DNA of 64,000 nucleotides from an uncultured Eubacteriales bacterium. Lineage in GTDB: Bacteria > Bacillota > Clostridia > Oscillospirales > CAG-382. The DNA is taken from the NCBI GenBank assembly GCA_900548115.1, contig URJL01000003.1, positions 17,288 to 81,287 of the forward strand, in the 5' to 3' direction. The position numbers were made by a program, and so were the translations under genes. A model generated the notes under the pieces. That model worked only from the letters and a program-made list of their open reading frames with translations. It had not been told where the DNA came from and did no database searches. Positions 27,089 to 35,572 of this stretch are shown piece after piece (the stretch's first letter is position 1; each line of letters starts with the position of its first letter).

Positions 27089-27410
27089 TTACGGTTTGTT
27101 ACAACGCCAACGAATCGGATTTTCATATATGTAGTTTCGGTGTTCTTCATAATCCGCTGCGTTTCGGATGATGTGGTTGTAAAATGATTTTTGCCAAACG
27201 GTTGCGTCCACTCGTCTTGATACATATCCTTTCAATTGATTGACAACCCGCGACATTGTAGGGGCGACCATCGGTCGCCCCTACACTCTTCCCAAAACGG
27301 TTTTGTTTTCCTAAAGTGCAAATTGTGATAAAATAGGTGCCGCAGGTGCTGTAATCGTAATTTTCCAAACGATTTTTCATTCGCACAGGAAATTCTTTTT
27401 TCTTTTCCAT
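27089..27410 (-). pseudogene. REP-associated tyrosine transposase (Y1/IS200-like) with internal deletion
   Basis: The N-terminal piece (from ATG 27410) has the RAYT opening RLENYDYSTCGTYFITICT. The C-terminal piece, in another frame and ending at 27089, has VWQKSFYNHIIRN and YIYENPIRW, the conserved RAYT tail. The middle of about 80-100 residues, including the HUH metal-binding histidines, is missing and replaced by the palindrome at 27257-27285. It cannot be an active transposase. The fragments would keep the ends available for a transposase acting in trans, if one exists elsewhere. Confidence 0.8.
27257..27285. repeat. REP-type palindrome
   Basis: 13-bp arms (27257-27269 with 27273-27285, TGTAGGGGCGACC) around a 3-base loop. 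This GGGGCGACC/GGTCGCCCC palindrome type is common in Clostridia genomes next to or inside RAYT genes. Confidence 0.85.
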
Positions 27411-27441
27411 TTGTCACTGTCCCGTTACGCAAAGGCGGAAG

Positions 27442-28242
27442 TTACTTTTCCCCCGCCGACTTCCGATACTCTTTCGGCGTTTTTCCCGTGACGCGCTTAA
27501 AGACCTTGCGGAAGTATGCCGCCGACTCGAAGCCCAGCTCTTCGCTGATCTCTTCGATCGTTTTATCCTCCGACACAAGACGCAGCATGGCGCGGTTTAT
27601 GCAGACGGAGTTTTTGTATTCGATGGGCGACATTCCGACGGCGTTTTTGAAGCAGGCGTAAAAATGCGAGGTACTCATGTGGCAAACCTCGGCAAGCTCG
27701 TCCACCGTGACGGGGAGTGTGTAGTGCATTCCGATATATTCGAGCGCCTTTTCGACGCGGTTGTCGCGACTTTGCATATCCTTGTACCGAAGCCGCGGCA
27801 CAACCTCGGACAGAACCTCATAAAAAGCCCCCAGTGCGCGAAGCTGTTCCGATTCATCGCCGCCGCAGTTTTGATACGCCGTCTCGAAAAGCGTCCGCAT
27901 GCGCACAAAATCGATTCCTTCGACCTTTTGCACGGGAAAATCCCGTTTGGACGTGAAAAGATTATACCCCTCAAACGAAAAATGAAAGCTTGTGTAGTGA
28001 ATTTCGGGGTCGCCCTCCCACTCGGAAAGATAACGCGAGGTGACGGGGACAAAGATGATATCCCCCGGAACGAGGCTCACACAGTCTTTTTCCCGATAAA
28101 AACACGCTTTTCCGCGCAAGGTCAGCCCCATGCAGTAATGCGGGCGGGGATAGTGGCGGAAATCGCAGATCTCATGCGTTTTGTAATGATAATCGCCGAC
28201 CTTGAAAAACGAAAGCTTGGTTAAGGACGCGACGTCGGACAT
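27442..28242 (-). CDS. AraC-family transcriptional regulator
   Basis: From ATG 28242 (GAGGTGAAAGAA upstream) the protein has 266 residues. It has an N-terminal cupin-type sensor (HYPRPHYCMGLTLRG, PGDIIFVP) and two C-terminal helix-turn-helix units (VDELAEVCHMSTSHFYACFK, then GFESAAYFRKVFKRVTGKTP). The ligand is probably a sugar or other small molecule, but no metabolic operon is adjacent. The upstream neighbour on the same strand is DUF4317. The end of the gene coincides with the edge of the RAYT-derived element, so its C-terminus may have been trimmed or rewritten by that insertion. Confidence 0.9.
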   Translation of the reverse strand: MSDVASLTKLSFFKVGDYHYKTHEICDFRHYPRPHYCMGLTLRGKACFYREKDCVSLVPGDIIFVPVTSRYLSEWEGDPEIHYTSFHFSFEGYNLFTSKRDFPVQKVEGIDFVRMRTLFETAYQNCGGDESEQLRALGAFYEVLSEVVPRLRYKDMQSRDNRVEKALEYIGMHYTLPVTVDELAEVCHMSTSHFYACFKNAVGMSPIEYKNSVCINRAMLRLVSEDKTIEEISEELGFESAAYFRKVFKRVTGKTPKEYRKSAGEK

Positions 28243-28273
28243 TTCTTTCACCTCGAATCTTTTGCTTTTTCGG

Positions 28274-29389
28274 TCAGGAAAGCGGAACTCCGTTGACCTC
28301 GATCTCTTCGTCGGCACGAATTAAAATATATTTTGTCCCGCCGATGATCTGAGTCGAAATAAGATCGGTGCGGTCGGGATTGACCTTGATCGAAACATCG
28401 GGGGTTTTGACGCTGAAAGTCTTCAAGTCGAGAAGATTCTGCGGAGGAATCTCCGCGTGTTCGCCGAAGCTTTCGTCAAATTTCGCGCAAAAAGCTTCGG
28501 TTTGCTTTTCGTCCGCGCCGCCCGATTGCAACGCTTCGGTCAAAACGCGCTTATTTAAGAAAAGCGGTTCTTCGGTTTTCTCGTTTTTGTGTTCTTCGAC
28601 CATTTCGCAGATCTGACTGTGTACCGAGCGCAGAATCTCGAAATCGCCGCTCACCGTCTCGGCAAGACAGCCGTCGAAATTTTCTCGCTGCTGCGCCGCC
28701 GGCATAGGGAGCGAGAGTCCGAAAAGCCGCTCGGCAAGCGCTTCGCCGCCGCCCGTGATGTCGCGAGTGTAAAAGAGCGTGTTGTAAATGTTTTCGTTTC
28801 GGTTGTCAAAGGCGGGGAACAAAAATCCCACCTCGGGCGCACCCAGAACCGCACCGCCCGTCAGCGTGTGAAAGGCGTTGTCAAAAGCGTTGAAGGTCAA
28901 CTGCGGTTTTAAGTCCTTTATCGGACAAACGCAGGCGACGATATAGGAGTAAACCGATTCCGACACTTCTTTTCGCTCGCCGTCGCGGTGGCGGGTGAAT
29001 ACGTCATAGGTGTCGCTCGCAGCCAAAAGCACATGATTGCCCTCGCCCGAAATATTCTCGGCGACGCGCGTATAAAACGTTTCGAGCGCTGTTTCATCCT
29101 TGAGCGCCGAGCGTTTGAGCGCCATGAGCAGACGGTGTTCGTCGGAGTTTTCGACCTGGTGCGTCGAAAAAGCAAGATCCAATAGGTTCGTGCCGAGACC
29201 GCCCGAAAGGGTGCGTTTTAAGAGCGAAAGCAGCTTTTCGGTCTCGCTCGATTCCGAAAGCTCGGTCGATTGCCGAAACCGTGCGACGATCTCGCGGCGA
29301 TCGTTAATGAGACAGCCGTATACGGCGGTGATATTGGTTTTTTCGGGATTGAAATGGCGGCGTATCTCCCGCAGTTCACGTTCGGTCAT
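28274..29389 (-). CDS. DUF4317 family protein
   Basis: The 371-residue protein begins MTERELREIRRHFNPEKTNI, the opening typical of DUF4317, and matches the family over its length (AFDNAFHTLTGGAVLGAPEVGF in the middle, IGGTKYILIRADEEIEV at the end). It has no signal peptide or membrane helix, so it should be cytosolic. The family is frequent in Clostridia and has no known function. It lies 44 bases after yabQ and could be read with the sporulation genes. I infer no activity. Confidence 0.8.
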   Translation of the reverse strand: MTERELREIRRHFNPEKTNITAVYGCLINDRREIVARFRQSTELSESSETEKLLSLLKRTLSGGLGTNLLDLAFSTHQVENSDEHRLLMALKRSALKDETALETFYTRVAENISGEGNHVLLAASDTYDVFTRHRDGERKEVSESVYSYIVACVCPIKDLKPQLTFNAFDNAFHTLTGGAVLGAPEVGFLFPAFDNRNENIYNTLFYTRDITGGGEALAERLFGLSLPMPAAQQRENFDGCLAETVSGDFEILRSVHSQICEMVEEHKNEKTEEPLFLNKRVLTEALQSGGADEKQTEAFCAKFDESFGEHAEIPPQNLLDLKTFSVKTPDVSIKVNPDRTDLISTQIIGGTKYILIRADEEIEVNGVPLS

Positions 29390-29433
29390 AGTATTTTTCG
29401 CCGCACAAAAGACGGCTTGTCCTTTCCGTTTGA

Positions 29434-29967
29434 TTATGAAAACGCTTCTCCCGCGCGCGGGGGCAGACAGTCGAACCCCCGCGAGGCAAGACGAAGCCAG
29501 CTTTTTTTCGATTTTTCGTATTCTCTTTTTTCCCGGCGAAGGTGCGCGGACGCTCTTCTCTTATCCGAAAGCTTGGCGGCGTACCCCGCAAGAAGGTGCA
29601 GAGGGAACAGCAATGCTTGTACGACGTGCCGAATAAGGGAAAGAAGAAAAGAGAGTATTTTTTGCACGCTCGGCGAAAAAAGCGTGCGGTACAGCCGAAA
29701 GCCGATGATGGCAAGCACGGCGTGATACCATCGCAGGATCCCGTTTTCTTCGTTCAGCGCGCAGACGAAAAGCGCGCTGTAACAAAACAGAACCGAAAAC
29801 AGATCGGCAAAAAATACGGCGGCTCGGTTTTTGCCGACAAGGCGGCAAAAAAGATCGAGAAGATCGCGCAGAAAGCCCGAGAGTCCCCCGACCGCAAGCG
29901 ACATGAGCAGAAGCGGCAGGGGATTCGCCGAAAAGAATACCGTGCCTTTGAAAAACTCGTTTTCCAT
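29434..29967 (-). CDS. yabQ: Spore cortex biosynthesis protein YabQ
   Basis: The 177-residue integral membrane protein has about four hydrophobic helices (PLPLLLMSLAVGGLSGFLRD, FFADLFSVLFCYSALFV, WYHAVLAIIGFRLYR, ILSFLLSLIRHVV) and a basic C-tail, as expected for YabQ. YabQ is needed for spore cortex formation in Bacillus and sits in the outer forespore membrane. The ATG at 29967 overlaps the yabP stop by one base (TGATG). The order rqcP-yabP-yabQ matches Bacillus subtilis; divIC, which follows there, is replaced by DUF4317. Confidence 0.85.
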   Translation of the reverse strand: MENEFFKGTVFFSANPLPLLLMSLAVGGLSGFLRDLLDLFCRLVGKNRAAVFFADLFSVLFCYSALFVCALNEENGILRWYHAVLAIIGFRLYRTLFSPSVQKILSFLLSLIRHVVQALLFPLHLLAGYAAKLSDKRRASAHLRREKREYEKSKKSWLRLASRGFDCLPPRAGEAFS

Positions 29968-30272
29968 CACGTATCGTCACGCCCGCCGAGGCGGCGAAAG
30001 AACCCGCCGCGTCGGGACTTTGCGGCACTTTCGGAATAATAAACGGAATCGGTCCTTCCCGTGATCTCCACCTCGCCCGTATCTTTGCCGAAGCAGTCGA
30101 TTACCAGCCCTTCGCCCTCGAGACAAAGGCTTTTTTCGCCGACATCCAAAACGACGCATTCGTCGTCAAAGCGCAAAATGCCGTAAACACCTGTGATACG
30201 GGCTTTTTTCCGATCGGTGAGCAAAAGGGTATGCGCGGTCTTGACCGGGCGCGTTTCCTCCGTTTTTTCCAT
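29967..30272 (-). CDS. yabP: Sporulation protein YabP
   Basis: The 101-residue protein matches the YabP/YqfC family: LLLTDRKKARITGVYGILRF followed by LCLEGEGLVI and VEITGRTDSVYY. Family members localise to the forespore membrane and are needed for cortex or coat maturation. Both GTG 30281 and ATG 30272 are possible; the AGGAG at about 30288 fits ATG 30272 better. It is translationally coupled to yabQ. Confidence 0.88.
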   Translation of the reverse strand: MEKTEETRPVKTAHTLLLTDRKKARITGVYGILRFDDECVVLDVGEKSLCLEGEGLVIDCFGKDTGEVEITGRTDSVYYSESAAKSRRGGFFRRLGGRDDT

Positions 30273-30356
30273 GTTTCCCACACTCCTCTCGCAACATCTA
30301 TATGTCGTGCGGCGGGAGAAAATGCGGTTTGCAGGCGTACCGTGCGAATTTTCGAT

Positions 30357-30599
30357 TTATTCGAGTGCCTCGTACATCAGCGCCGCGTCTTTTTTCAGCG
30401 CATGCTCGCTGACATCAAGTACGCGGATTTTTACGGTGCGGCTCCCGAAGGTGATTGTCAGAACGTCGCCGACCTTCACGTCATAGGACGCTTTGGCGGG
30501 GCGGTCGTTTACCGTCACAAGCGCGTTGTCGCAGGCGTCGTTGGCGACCGTGCGTCGTTTTATTATGCGCGAAACCTTTAAATATTTATCGAGTCTCAT
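30357..30599 (-). CDS. rqcP: S4-domain ribosome quality-control protein RqcP (YabO)
   Basis: The 80-residue protein is almost entirely an S4 RNA-binding domain: MRLDKYLKVSRIIKRRTVAN, then a VNDRPAKASYDVKVGD loop. RqcP binds stalled 50S subunits with RqcH and supports addition of alanine tails to blocked nascent chains. RBS AAGGAT precedes the ATG. It begins about 30 bases after the HU terminator and leads the rqcP-yabP-yabQ run. Confidence 0.93.
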   Translation of the reverse strand: MRLDKYLKVSRIIKRRTVANDACDNALVTVNDRPAKASYDVKVGDVLTITFGSRTVKIRVLDVSEHALKKDAALMYEALE

Positions 30600-30624
30600 T
30601 TTTTATCCTTATTTTATCCTCAGA

Positions 30625-30660
30625 AAATAAAAAATGTCCCATGCGCTTAGCATGGGACAT
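30625..30660 (-). terminator. Terminator of the HU gene
   Basis: A perfect 11-bp stem (30634-30644 with 30650-30660) and a 5-base loop; on the minus strand it is followed by TTTTTTATTTT. Confidence 0.93.
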
Positions 30661-30673
30661 ACGGAAAAAATTC

Positions 30674-30955
30674 TTACTTAGCCTTTGCTACAGCGTCTTT
30701 GAGAGCCTGTCCGGCGGTGAACTTCGGACGCTTGGTGGCGGGGATCATTTTCTTTTCGCCGGTTGCGGGAATTCTTGCTTCTTTTGCGGCGCAATCCTTA
30801 ACGCTGAAGGTGCCGAAACCGATAACCTGAACCTTTTCGCCTGCGGCGAGAGCCTCGGTCATGGAAGCAAAAACGGCGGCAACGGCCTTGGAAGCCTGAT
30901 CCTTAGTCAAATTTGCGCTCTGCGCAACGGAAGCAATCATTTCTGTCTTGTTCAT
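30674..30955 (-). CDS. hup: HU-family nucleoid protein
   Basis: The 93-residue protein begins MNKTEMIASVAQSANLTKDQ and contains GFGTFSVKD and the DNA-contact arm around residues 55-75 (ARIPATGEKKMIPATKRPKF). It forms a dimer that bends DNA non-specifically and compacts the chromosome. RBS AAGGAG, a strong promoter and a strong terminator make it an independent, probably abundant unit. It sits between mazG and rqcP, genes that are neighbours in the Bacillus cluster. Confidence 0.96.
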   Translation of the reverse strand: MNKTEMIASVAQSANLTKDQASKAVAAVFASMTEALAAGEKVQVIGFGTFSVKDCAAKEARIPATGEKKMIPATKRPKFTAGQALKDAVAKAK

Positions 30956-30991
30956 TGGAAAAAATCTCCTTTAAGAATTTGGTATGGTCTT

Positions 30992-31020
30992 ATTATACTC
31001 AATTTTTGCCGAAATTGCAA
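30992..31020 (-). promoter_or_regulatory. Sigma-A promoter of the HU gene
   Basis: On the minus strand: TTGCAA (31020-31015), 17-base spacer, TATAAT (30997-30992). Confidence 0.85.
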
Positions 31021-31052
31021 TAACTTCTTGGGTAAAATCGCGTACCTTTTTG

Positions 31053-31880
31053 TTATTTTGCGCTGTTTTTCGGCTCTTTTTTCGCAATTTTCCACGCGGC
31101 AAGCCATTTATTTACATCTCGTTCACATGCCGCGCATTTTTCCTTTTCGAGAAGCTCTTCGGCACGGGCAAAGCGGGAAAGAAACTTTTCGTTGGTGCGA
31201 CACAGCGCTTCCTCGGCGTCCACGCCGTTCATGCGGGCGAAGCACGCCGCCGCGAAGAGCAGATCGCCGATCTCCTCGGAGAGGTTTTCCGCGTCCTTTT
31301 TCTCGTGCGCCGCGCACAGCTCGGAGAATTCCTCCCGAAGCTTTTCGAGCGCTTCGTCATCGGTCTGAAAGGCAAAGCCGACCTTTGCCGCTTTCTTTTG
31401 CAGTTTTTGTGCCCGCACGAGCGACGGCAGTGCGACCGAGACACCGCGCAGGGTGTCGGCGGCGGAGCTTTGGCGCTTTTCGACCTTCTTGATCTCGTCC
31501 CAATTTTGGAGGACCGCATCGGAATTTTCACAGACCGTTTCGCCGAAGACGTGCGGATGGCGCAGGATCAGCTTTTTGCAGATCCCGTCGGCAACGTCGT
31601 CCAGATCGAAAACGCCCTCTTCTTCGGCGATACGGGCGTGAAAAACCACCTGCAAGAGAACGTCGCCAAGTTCTTCCTTCAAAATGGCGTCGTCGCCCTT
31701 GTCGATTCCCTCGACCGCCTCGTAGGCTTCTTCAAGGAAAGAATTCCGAATGGATTTATGCGTCTGCTCCCGATCCCACGGACAGCCGTCTTCGCTTCGC
31801 AAAAGGCACATAATGGTGCGAAGATCGTCGACGGTGTAGGCGCTTTTCGAAAGAAGCTCTCGCTTTTTTGTCAGTTCCAT
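31053..31880 (-). CDS. mazG: MazG nucleoside triphosphate pyrophosphohydrolase
   Basis: From ATG 31880 (CGGAG upstream) the protein has 275 residues. It contains two MazG helical domains, each with an EExxE...ExxD metal motif: SFLEEAYEAVEG plus EELGDVLLQVVFH in the first, EEFSEL plus EEIGDLLFAAACF in the second. CPWDREQTHKS before the first domain is typical of full-length MazG. It hydrolyses NTPs to NMP and pyrophosphate, cleaning the pool and moderating stringent signalling. It is the equivalent of YabN without the N-terminal methylase domain and follows the flippase gene by 39 bases. Confidence 0.95.
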   Translation of the reverse strand: MELTKKRELLSKSAYTVDDLRTIMCLLRSEDGCPWDREQTHKSIRNSFLEEAYEAVEGIDKGDDAILKEELGDVLLQVVFHARIAEEEGVFDLDDVADGICKKLILRHPHVFGETVCENSDAVLQNWDEIKKVEKRQSSAADTLRGVSVALPSLVRAQKLQKKAAKVGFAFQTDDEALEKLREEFSELCAAHEKKDAENLSEEIGDLLFAAACFARMNGVDAEEALCRTNEKFLSRFARAEELLEKEKCAACERDVNKWLAAWKIAKKEPKNSAK

Positions 31881-31919
31881 ATTTATTCTCCGAATTTTCT
31901 TTTTGTTTTTTCGTTTCAC

Positions 31920-33587
31920 TTACCCGAGAAGGTGCGCTTTTTTCAGAACGCGCAGAATCGTCTCGGATTTGGGAAGCATTTTGATATCCTCTTCGTTCAG
32001 TCCGCGAAGCAGTAAAAGAGCGGCACAGTAGACCACGCCCGCAAGGCCGATGGCAAGAATTGTCAGAAGCTTTGCCGAAAAATGATCGTACAAAAGTCGA
32101 TAGACCCCGAGACAGGGAACTACACAGATGAGCGCGGCGAGAAAGGGCTTTAGGAAGGTCGTGCGGATGCGCGGAAAATATCCGACCTTTTTCACGATAA
32201 AGAAGATGTTAAACAGCATAATGACGGCATAGCAAAGAGCTGTTCCGACGGCGGCGCCGGTAAGTCCCACGGCGGGAATGCCGAGAAGGATATACGAAGC
32301 GATAAATTTAATGATGATTCCGCAGACCGTCGAAACGATGGTCAGATTCTGCTGATGATACGCCTGCAAAACCGAATTGGATACGGCGATCATGCCGAGG
32401 AAAAAGACCGAAAGTCCCAAGATCGCGAGGCACGGAGCGGCAACGTCGAGGTTGGTGACGGTCGTCGTGTCGGAAAGCGCCTTTTCATGATACAAAAGCG
32501 AAAGAATGGGGCGCGCCATTGCCGACATGCCGAGCGCACAGGGAAAAGCGACGATCGAGGCGACGCGGAAGGAGGAATCCATCAGCGTGTGCGCTTTCTT
32601 CGTGTCACCGGCGGAAAAGCAGGTGGCAAGCGCGGGAAGCGCGCTGATCGCAAAGGGATAAATGAGGGTCGTCGGCATATTAAAGAGCGTTTTTGGCATG
32701 GCATAAGCGCCGTAGCTTGTCGTCGCAATATCGTTTGCGGCGGCGATGAGAGAAGCATCGGTGATTCCGGCGGTCGCCCCCTCGGTGAGACGGCGCACGA
32801 CCAAAACGGCGTCCAGCGAGCTTGTAAGCCCCATGATGGACGAGGCGAGCGAGATCGGAATCGAGATGATGATCAGCTCATATAAAAGGCTTTTGGTGCT
32901 TCGGACGGGCATGGAGGGCGTTTCGGCTTCCTTGAAGCTTTGCGCAAACATCTTTTTGAATACGATGATGTAAAGGGTCGCCGCCGCAACGCCGATGGTG
33001 ACGCCCGAGATCGAAAAGGCGGCAACGACCGCGATCGGATAGCCTCTTTTCAGCATGACCCAACCGACAATAAGACCGATCGAGAGCTTTCCGAGCGATT
33101 CAATGACCTGAGAAACCCCGGTCGGGATCATGTTCTGAAGACCTTGAAAATAGCCGCGGTAAGCGGAGGAGAGACAGATAAAGAAAAGTGTCGGCGCAAT
33201 GGCAAGCATAGCGTAAAAGGCGTTATCTAACTTTGCAAAGGAGGCGTACGGCTTGGCGATCGCCATCATAATGGCCGTTGCGGCGATACCGATGACAAAA
33301 AACGCCCAATAGGAAATGCGGAAGATCTTCTGAACCTCGCGTTCGTTTCCCGCCGCATTGCTCGAGGCGATCATACGCGAAATGGCGACCGGGATACCCG
33401 CCGTCGAGATCATGTAAAACGAGACGTAAATGTCATATGCCGCCTGAAAATATGCCATACCCTCGTCACCGAGAATGTAGTTTTGAAGCGGAATTTTAAA
33501 CAACGCACCGATGAGCTTGACCGTTATGTTGGAAATCATAAGGATCACGGCGCCGAACATAAAGGTTTGTCCTTTGGATTTTGCCAT
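31920..33587 (-). CDS. MOP-superfamily lipid flippase, SpoVB/YabM type
   Basis: The 555-residue protein has about 14 membrane helices over its whole length, and begins GQTFMFGAVILMISNITVKLIGALF, the first helix of the MurJ/SpoVB/MATE-like group. Its place directly before mazG matches Bacillus yabM, and Clostridia carry SpoVB-like proteins here. Members flip undecaprenyl-linked wall precursors, in this branch probably during sporulation or polysaccharide export. Lipid II or a teichoic/exopolysaccharide lipid are both possible substrates. It follows hemZ by 15 bases. Confidence 0.88.
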   Translation of the reverse strand: MAKSKGQTFMFGAVILMISNITVKLIGALFKIPLQNYILGDEGMAYFQAAYDIYVSFYMISTAGIPVAISRMIASSNAAGNEREVQKIFRISYWAFFVIGIAATAIMMAIAKPYASFAKLDNAFYAMLAIAPTLFFICLSSAYRGYFQGLQNMIPTGVSQVIESLGKLSIGLIVGWVMLKRGYPIAVVAAFSISGVTIGVAAATLYIIVFKKMFAQSFKEAETPSMPVRSTKSLLYELIIISIPISLASSIMGLTSSLDAVLVVRRLTEGATAGITDASLIAAANDIATTSYGAYAMPKTLFNMPTTLIYPFAISALPALATCFSAGDTKKAHTLMDSSFRVASIVAFPCALGMSAMARPILSLLYHEKALSDTTTVTNLDVAAPCLAILGLSVFFLGMIAVSNSVLQAYHQQNLTIVSTVCGIIIKFIASYILLGIPAVGLTGAAVGTALCYAVIMLFNIFFIVKKVGYFPRIRTTFLKPFLAALICVVPCLGVYRLLYDHFSAKLLTILAIGLAGVVYCAALLLLRGLNEEDIKMLPKSETILRVLKKAHLLG

Positions 33588-33602
33588 GCCACACCTGCTT
33601 TC

Positions 33603-35093
33603 TCAAGAATCAAGGGCGGAATACTCTTCCGCATAAAAGCGCAGAATTTCCTCCCTGTTTTTCAGCATATACGTGTTGTCTTTCAAATATTCGTAGGGGT
33701 ATTTCGGGTTGTGGAGCTTTTTTACGGTTTTAATGTCTTTTCCCACAAGCTTTGACGACGCGCCCGCGCCCGCCGCGAGAACCGTTCGGAATTCCTCCAT
33801 CATGTCGATGTTGTAACGGCAGATTGCGTCCTTTGTTTTGGCATATCCGACGTTTTCGAGGTTGCCTCCCGTGTTTTTTTGACGGTACATATAGTACGGA
33901 AAATACCCGTTTTGCCGCATTTTTTCCTCGGTGAAGGAGAGCATGCGCAGGACCGTTGGGTCGGAGGGCGAAATGGTCTTTCCGCCGACGGTGTATTCCG
34001 ACGAGCGCTTCAGGGTAAAAGCGTGAACCGTTATATTTTCCGGCTCGAGCGACAGAACATCGCAAAGGCTCTTTTCAAAGCTTTCGACGCTCTCGCCCGG
34101 AAGCCCCGCGATAAGATCGGTGTTGATCGATGCAAAGCCCGCTTTTCGCGCTTTTTCAAAGGCGGAAAAATAATCGCGCGCGGTGTGACCCCGTCCCACG
34201 GCGCAAAGAATCGCGTCGTTGGTGGTCTGCGTGTTGATGCTTATGCGACCGATGCCCGCGCCGCGAAGAATTTTCAGTTTTTCCTCGGTCACCGTGTCGG
34301 GGCGTCCCGCTTCGAAGGTGAATTCCGAAAGAGTCTCGGACGAATAAGAAAGAAGAGGAAGAAGCTCCGAAAAAAATTGCTCCAGCTGTTTCTCGCTCAA
34401 AACCGACGGCGTTCCGCCGCCGATGTAAAGTTCGCAAAGCGAAAGCGAAAGCTCTCTTGCCGTTTTTAAATAAAGCCGTACCTCCTCGCACAGGCACGCA
34501 AGATAGTCGGGCAGCAGCGCCGCAAGCGACGGCGTTGCATAAGAGGTGAACGAACAATAGCGGCAGCGCGTCGGGCAGAAAGGAATTCCGATATAAAGCC
34601 CGAAGGTCTTTTCTTTTCGGTATTTCAGATGGTCAAGGTCGATATCCGCCACCGAAAGAGAGAGCGCCGCTTTTTCGGGGCGAACCTTGTAAATCTCCGA
34701 AAGAATTTTTGCCGTTTTTTCGTGCGAAAAGCCTTTTTGCAAAAAATCAAGGGCAAAGCGCGCGGGGCGAACCCCTGTGAGAATGCCCCACGGCGGGGCG
34801 TATCCGTCGTGTTCGGAAAAAAGCGCGACAATGAGATTCCCCGCAAAGACCTTGGCGGGATTTTCGCAGGTGGCGTAGTCGCCTGCCTTGGCGCTTGCCG
34901 CTTTTTCGAATGTTTTTCCATTTTCGAAGAGGGTTGCTTTCCCGAAAAACGTCTCGTTTTCCTCGTAAAGAGTGAGGGAAAGCGTCGAGCGGTCGTCGCC
35001 CGCTCCGAATTTTTCAACGGGGCGGAAGAGCAGGACCAGCGTCGAAAGATAGTGAGCGCTCACGGGAAGCGCGGTCGAAAGAACAATCTTCAT
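33603..35093 (-). CDS. hemZ: HemZ-type coproporphyrinogen III oxidase-like radical SAM protein
   Basis: The 496-residue protein has an N-terminal domain of about 165 residues and then a radical SAM core with IPFCPTRCRYCSF (CX3CX2C) and GGGTPS. NTQTTNDA and GLPGES follow, and the HemN/HemZ C-domain ends it. HemZ proteins are oxygen-independent coproporphyrinogen III dehydrogenase-like enzymes, though several relatives are heme chaperones or unknown. No other heme synthesis gene is in the window. ATG 35093 overlaps the dtd stop (ATGA), which fixes the start and shows coupling. Confidence 0.88.
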   Translation of the reverse strand: MKIVLSTALPVSAHYLSTLVLLFRPVEKFGAGDDRSTLSLTLYEENETFFGKATLFENGKTFEKAASAKAGDYATCENPAKVFAGNLIVALFSEHDGYAPPWGILTGVRPARFALDFLQKGFSHEKTAKILSEIYKVRPEKAALSLSVADIDLDHLKYRKEKTFGLYIGIPFCPTRCRYCSFTSYATPSLAALLPDYLACLCEEVRLYLKTARELSLSLCELYIGGGTPSVLSEKQLEQFFSELLPLLSYSSETLSEFTFEAGRPDTVTEEKLKILRGAGIGRISINTQTTNDAILCAVGRGHTARDYFSAFEKARKAGFASINTDLIAGLPGESVESFEKSLCDVLSLEPENITVHAFTLKRSSEYTVGGKTISPSDPTVLRMLSFTEEKMRQNGYFPYYMYRQKNTGGNLENVGYAKTKDAICRYNIDMMEEFRTVLAAGAGASSKLVGKDIKTVKKLHNPKYPYEYLKDNTYMLKNREEILRFYAEEYSALDS

Positions 35094-35557
35094 TTCCACT
35101 CATCCGTATCCATAAGGATGGTCACGGGTCCGTCGTTTAAGAGCGAGACCTTCATATCCGCGCCGAAAATGCCGTTTTCGACCGGAAGCGAAAACGTTTC
35201 GCGCAGATACTTCGAAAAATATTCGTAAAGCGGCTCTGCAAGCGCGGGCTTTGCCGCGCCGAAAAAGTCGGGACGGTTGCCGCGGCGCGTGTCGGCGCAC
35301 AGCGTAAACTGCGAAACGACCAAAACGCCGTACGGCTCGGGGATATTTTGATGATCGAGAAGCGAACGGTTCATTTTTCCGTTTTCGTCGCAGAAAACGC
35401 GAAGACGTGCGATTTTTTCGGCGAGCTTTTGCGCCGTTTTTTCGTCGTCGTCGGGGCATACGCCCAAAAGCACCAGAAATCCGTTCCCGATTTTGCCGCA
35501 AACGCTTCCGTCGACCGTGACCGAAGCACTTGTTACTCGTTGAATGACCGCTTTCAT
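35090..35557 (-). CDS. dtd: D-aminoacyl-tRNA deacylase
   Basis: This 155-residue protein has the DTD signatures SQFTL (residues 82-86) and NDGPVTI near the C-terminus, and begins MKAVIQRVTSASVTVDG. It hydrolyses D-amino acids (and glycine mis-attached to tRNA-Ala) from tRNA as translation proofreading. It follows rel by 15 bases and overlaps hemZ by 4, the rel-dtd order common in Bacillota. Confidence 0.96.
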   Translation of the reverse strand: MKAVIQRVTSASVTVDGSVCGKIGNGFLVLLGVCPDDDEKTAQKLAEKIARLRVFCDENGKMNRSLLDHQNIPEPYGVLVVSQFTLCADTRRGNRPDFFGAAKPALAEPLYEYFSKYLRETFSLPVENGIFGADMKVSLLNDGPVTILMDTDEWK

Positions 35558-35572
35558 ATCGGCTCCTTTTTC

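Larger units (their letters stand above)
27024..27448. mobile_element. RAYT-derived non-autonomous element with REP palindrome
   Basis: It starts with an imperfect hairpin (27024-27059, GTTACTTTTT with AAAAAGTAAC), contains a deleted RAYT transposase and an internal palindrome, and ends near 27448. Outer inverted matches support an element with ends: AAAGTAACTT at 27051-27060 with AAGTTACTTT at 27439-27448, and GGGACAG at 27072-27078 with CTGTCCC at 27417-27423. The right end overlaps the last codons of the AraC-type gene. The borders are inferred from these matches only. Confidence 0.6.
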
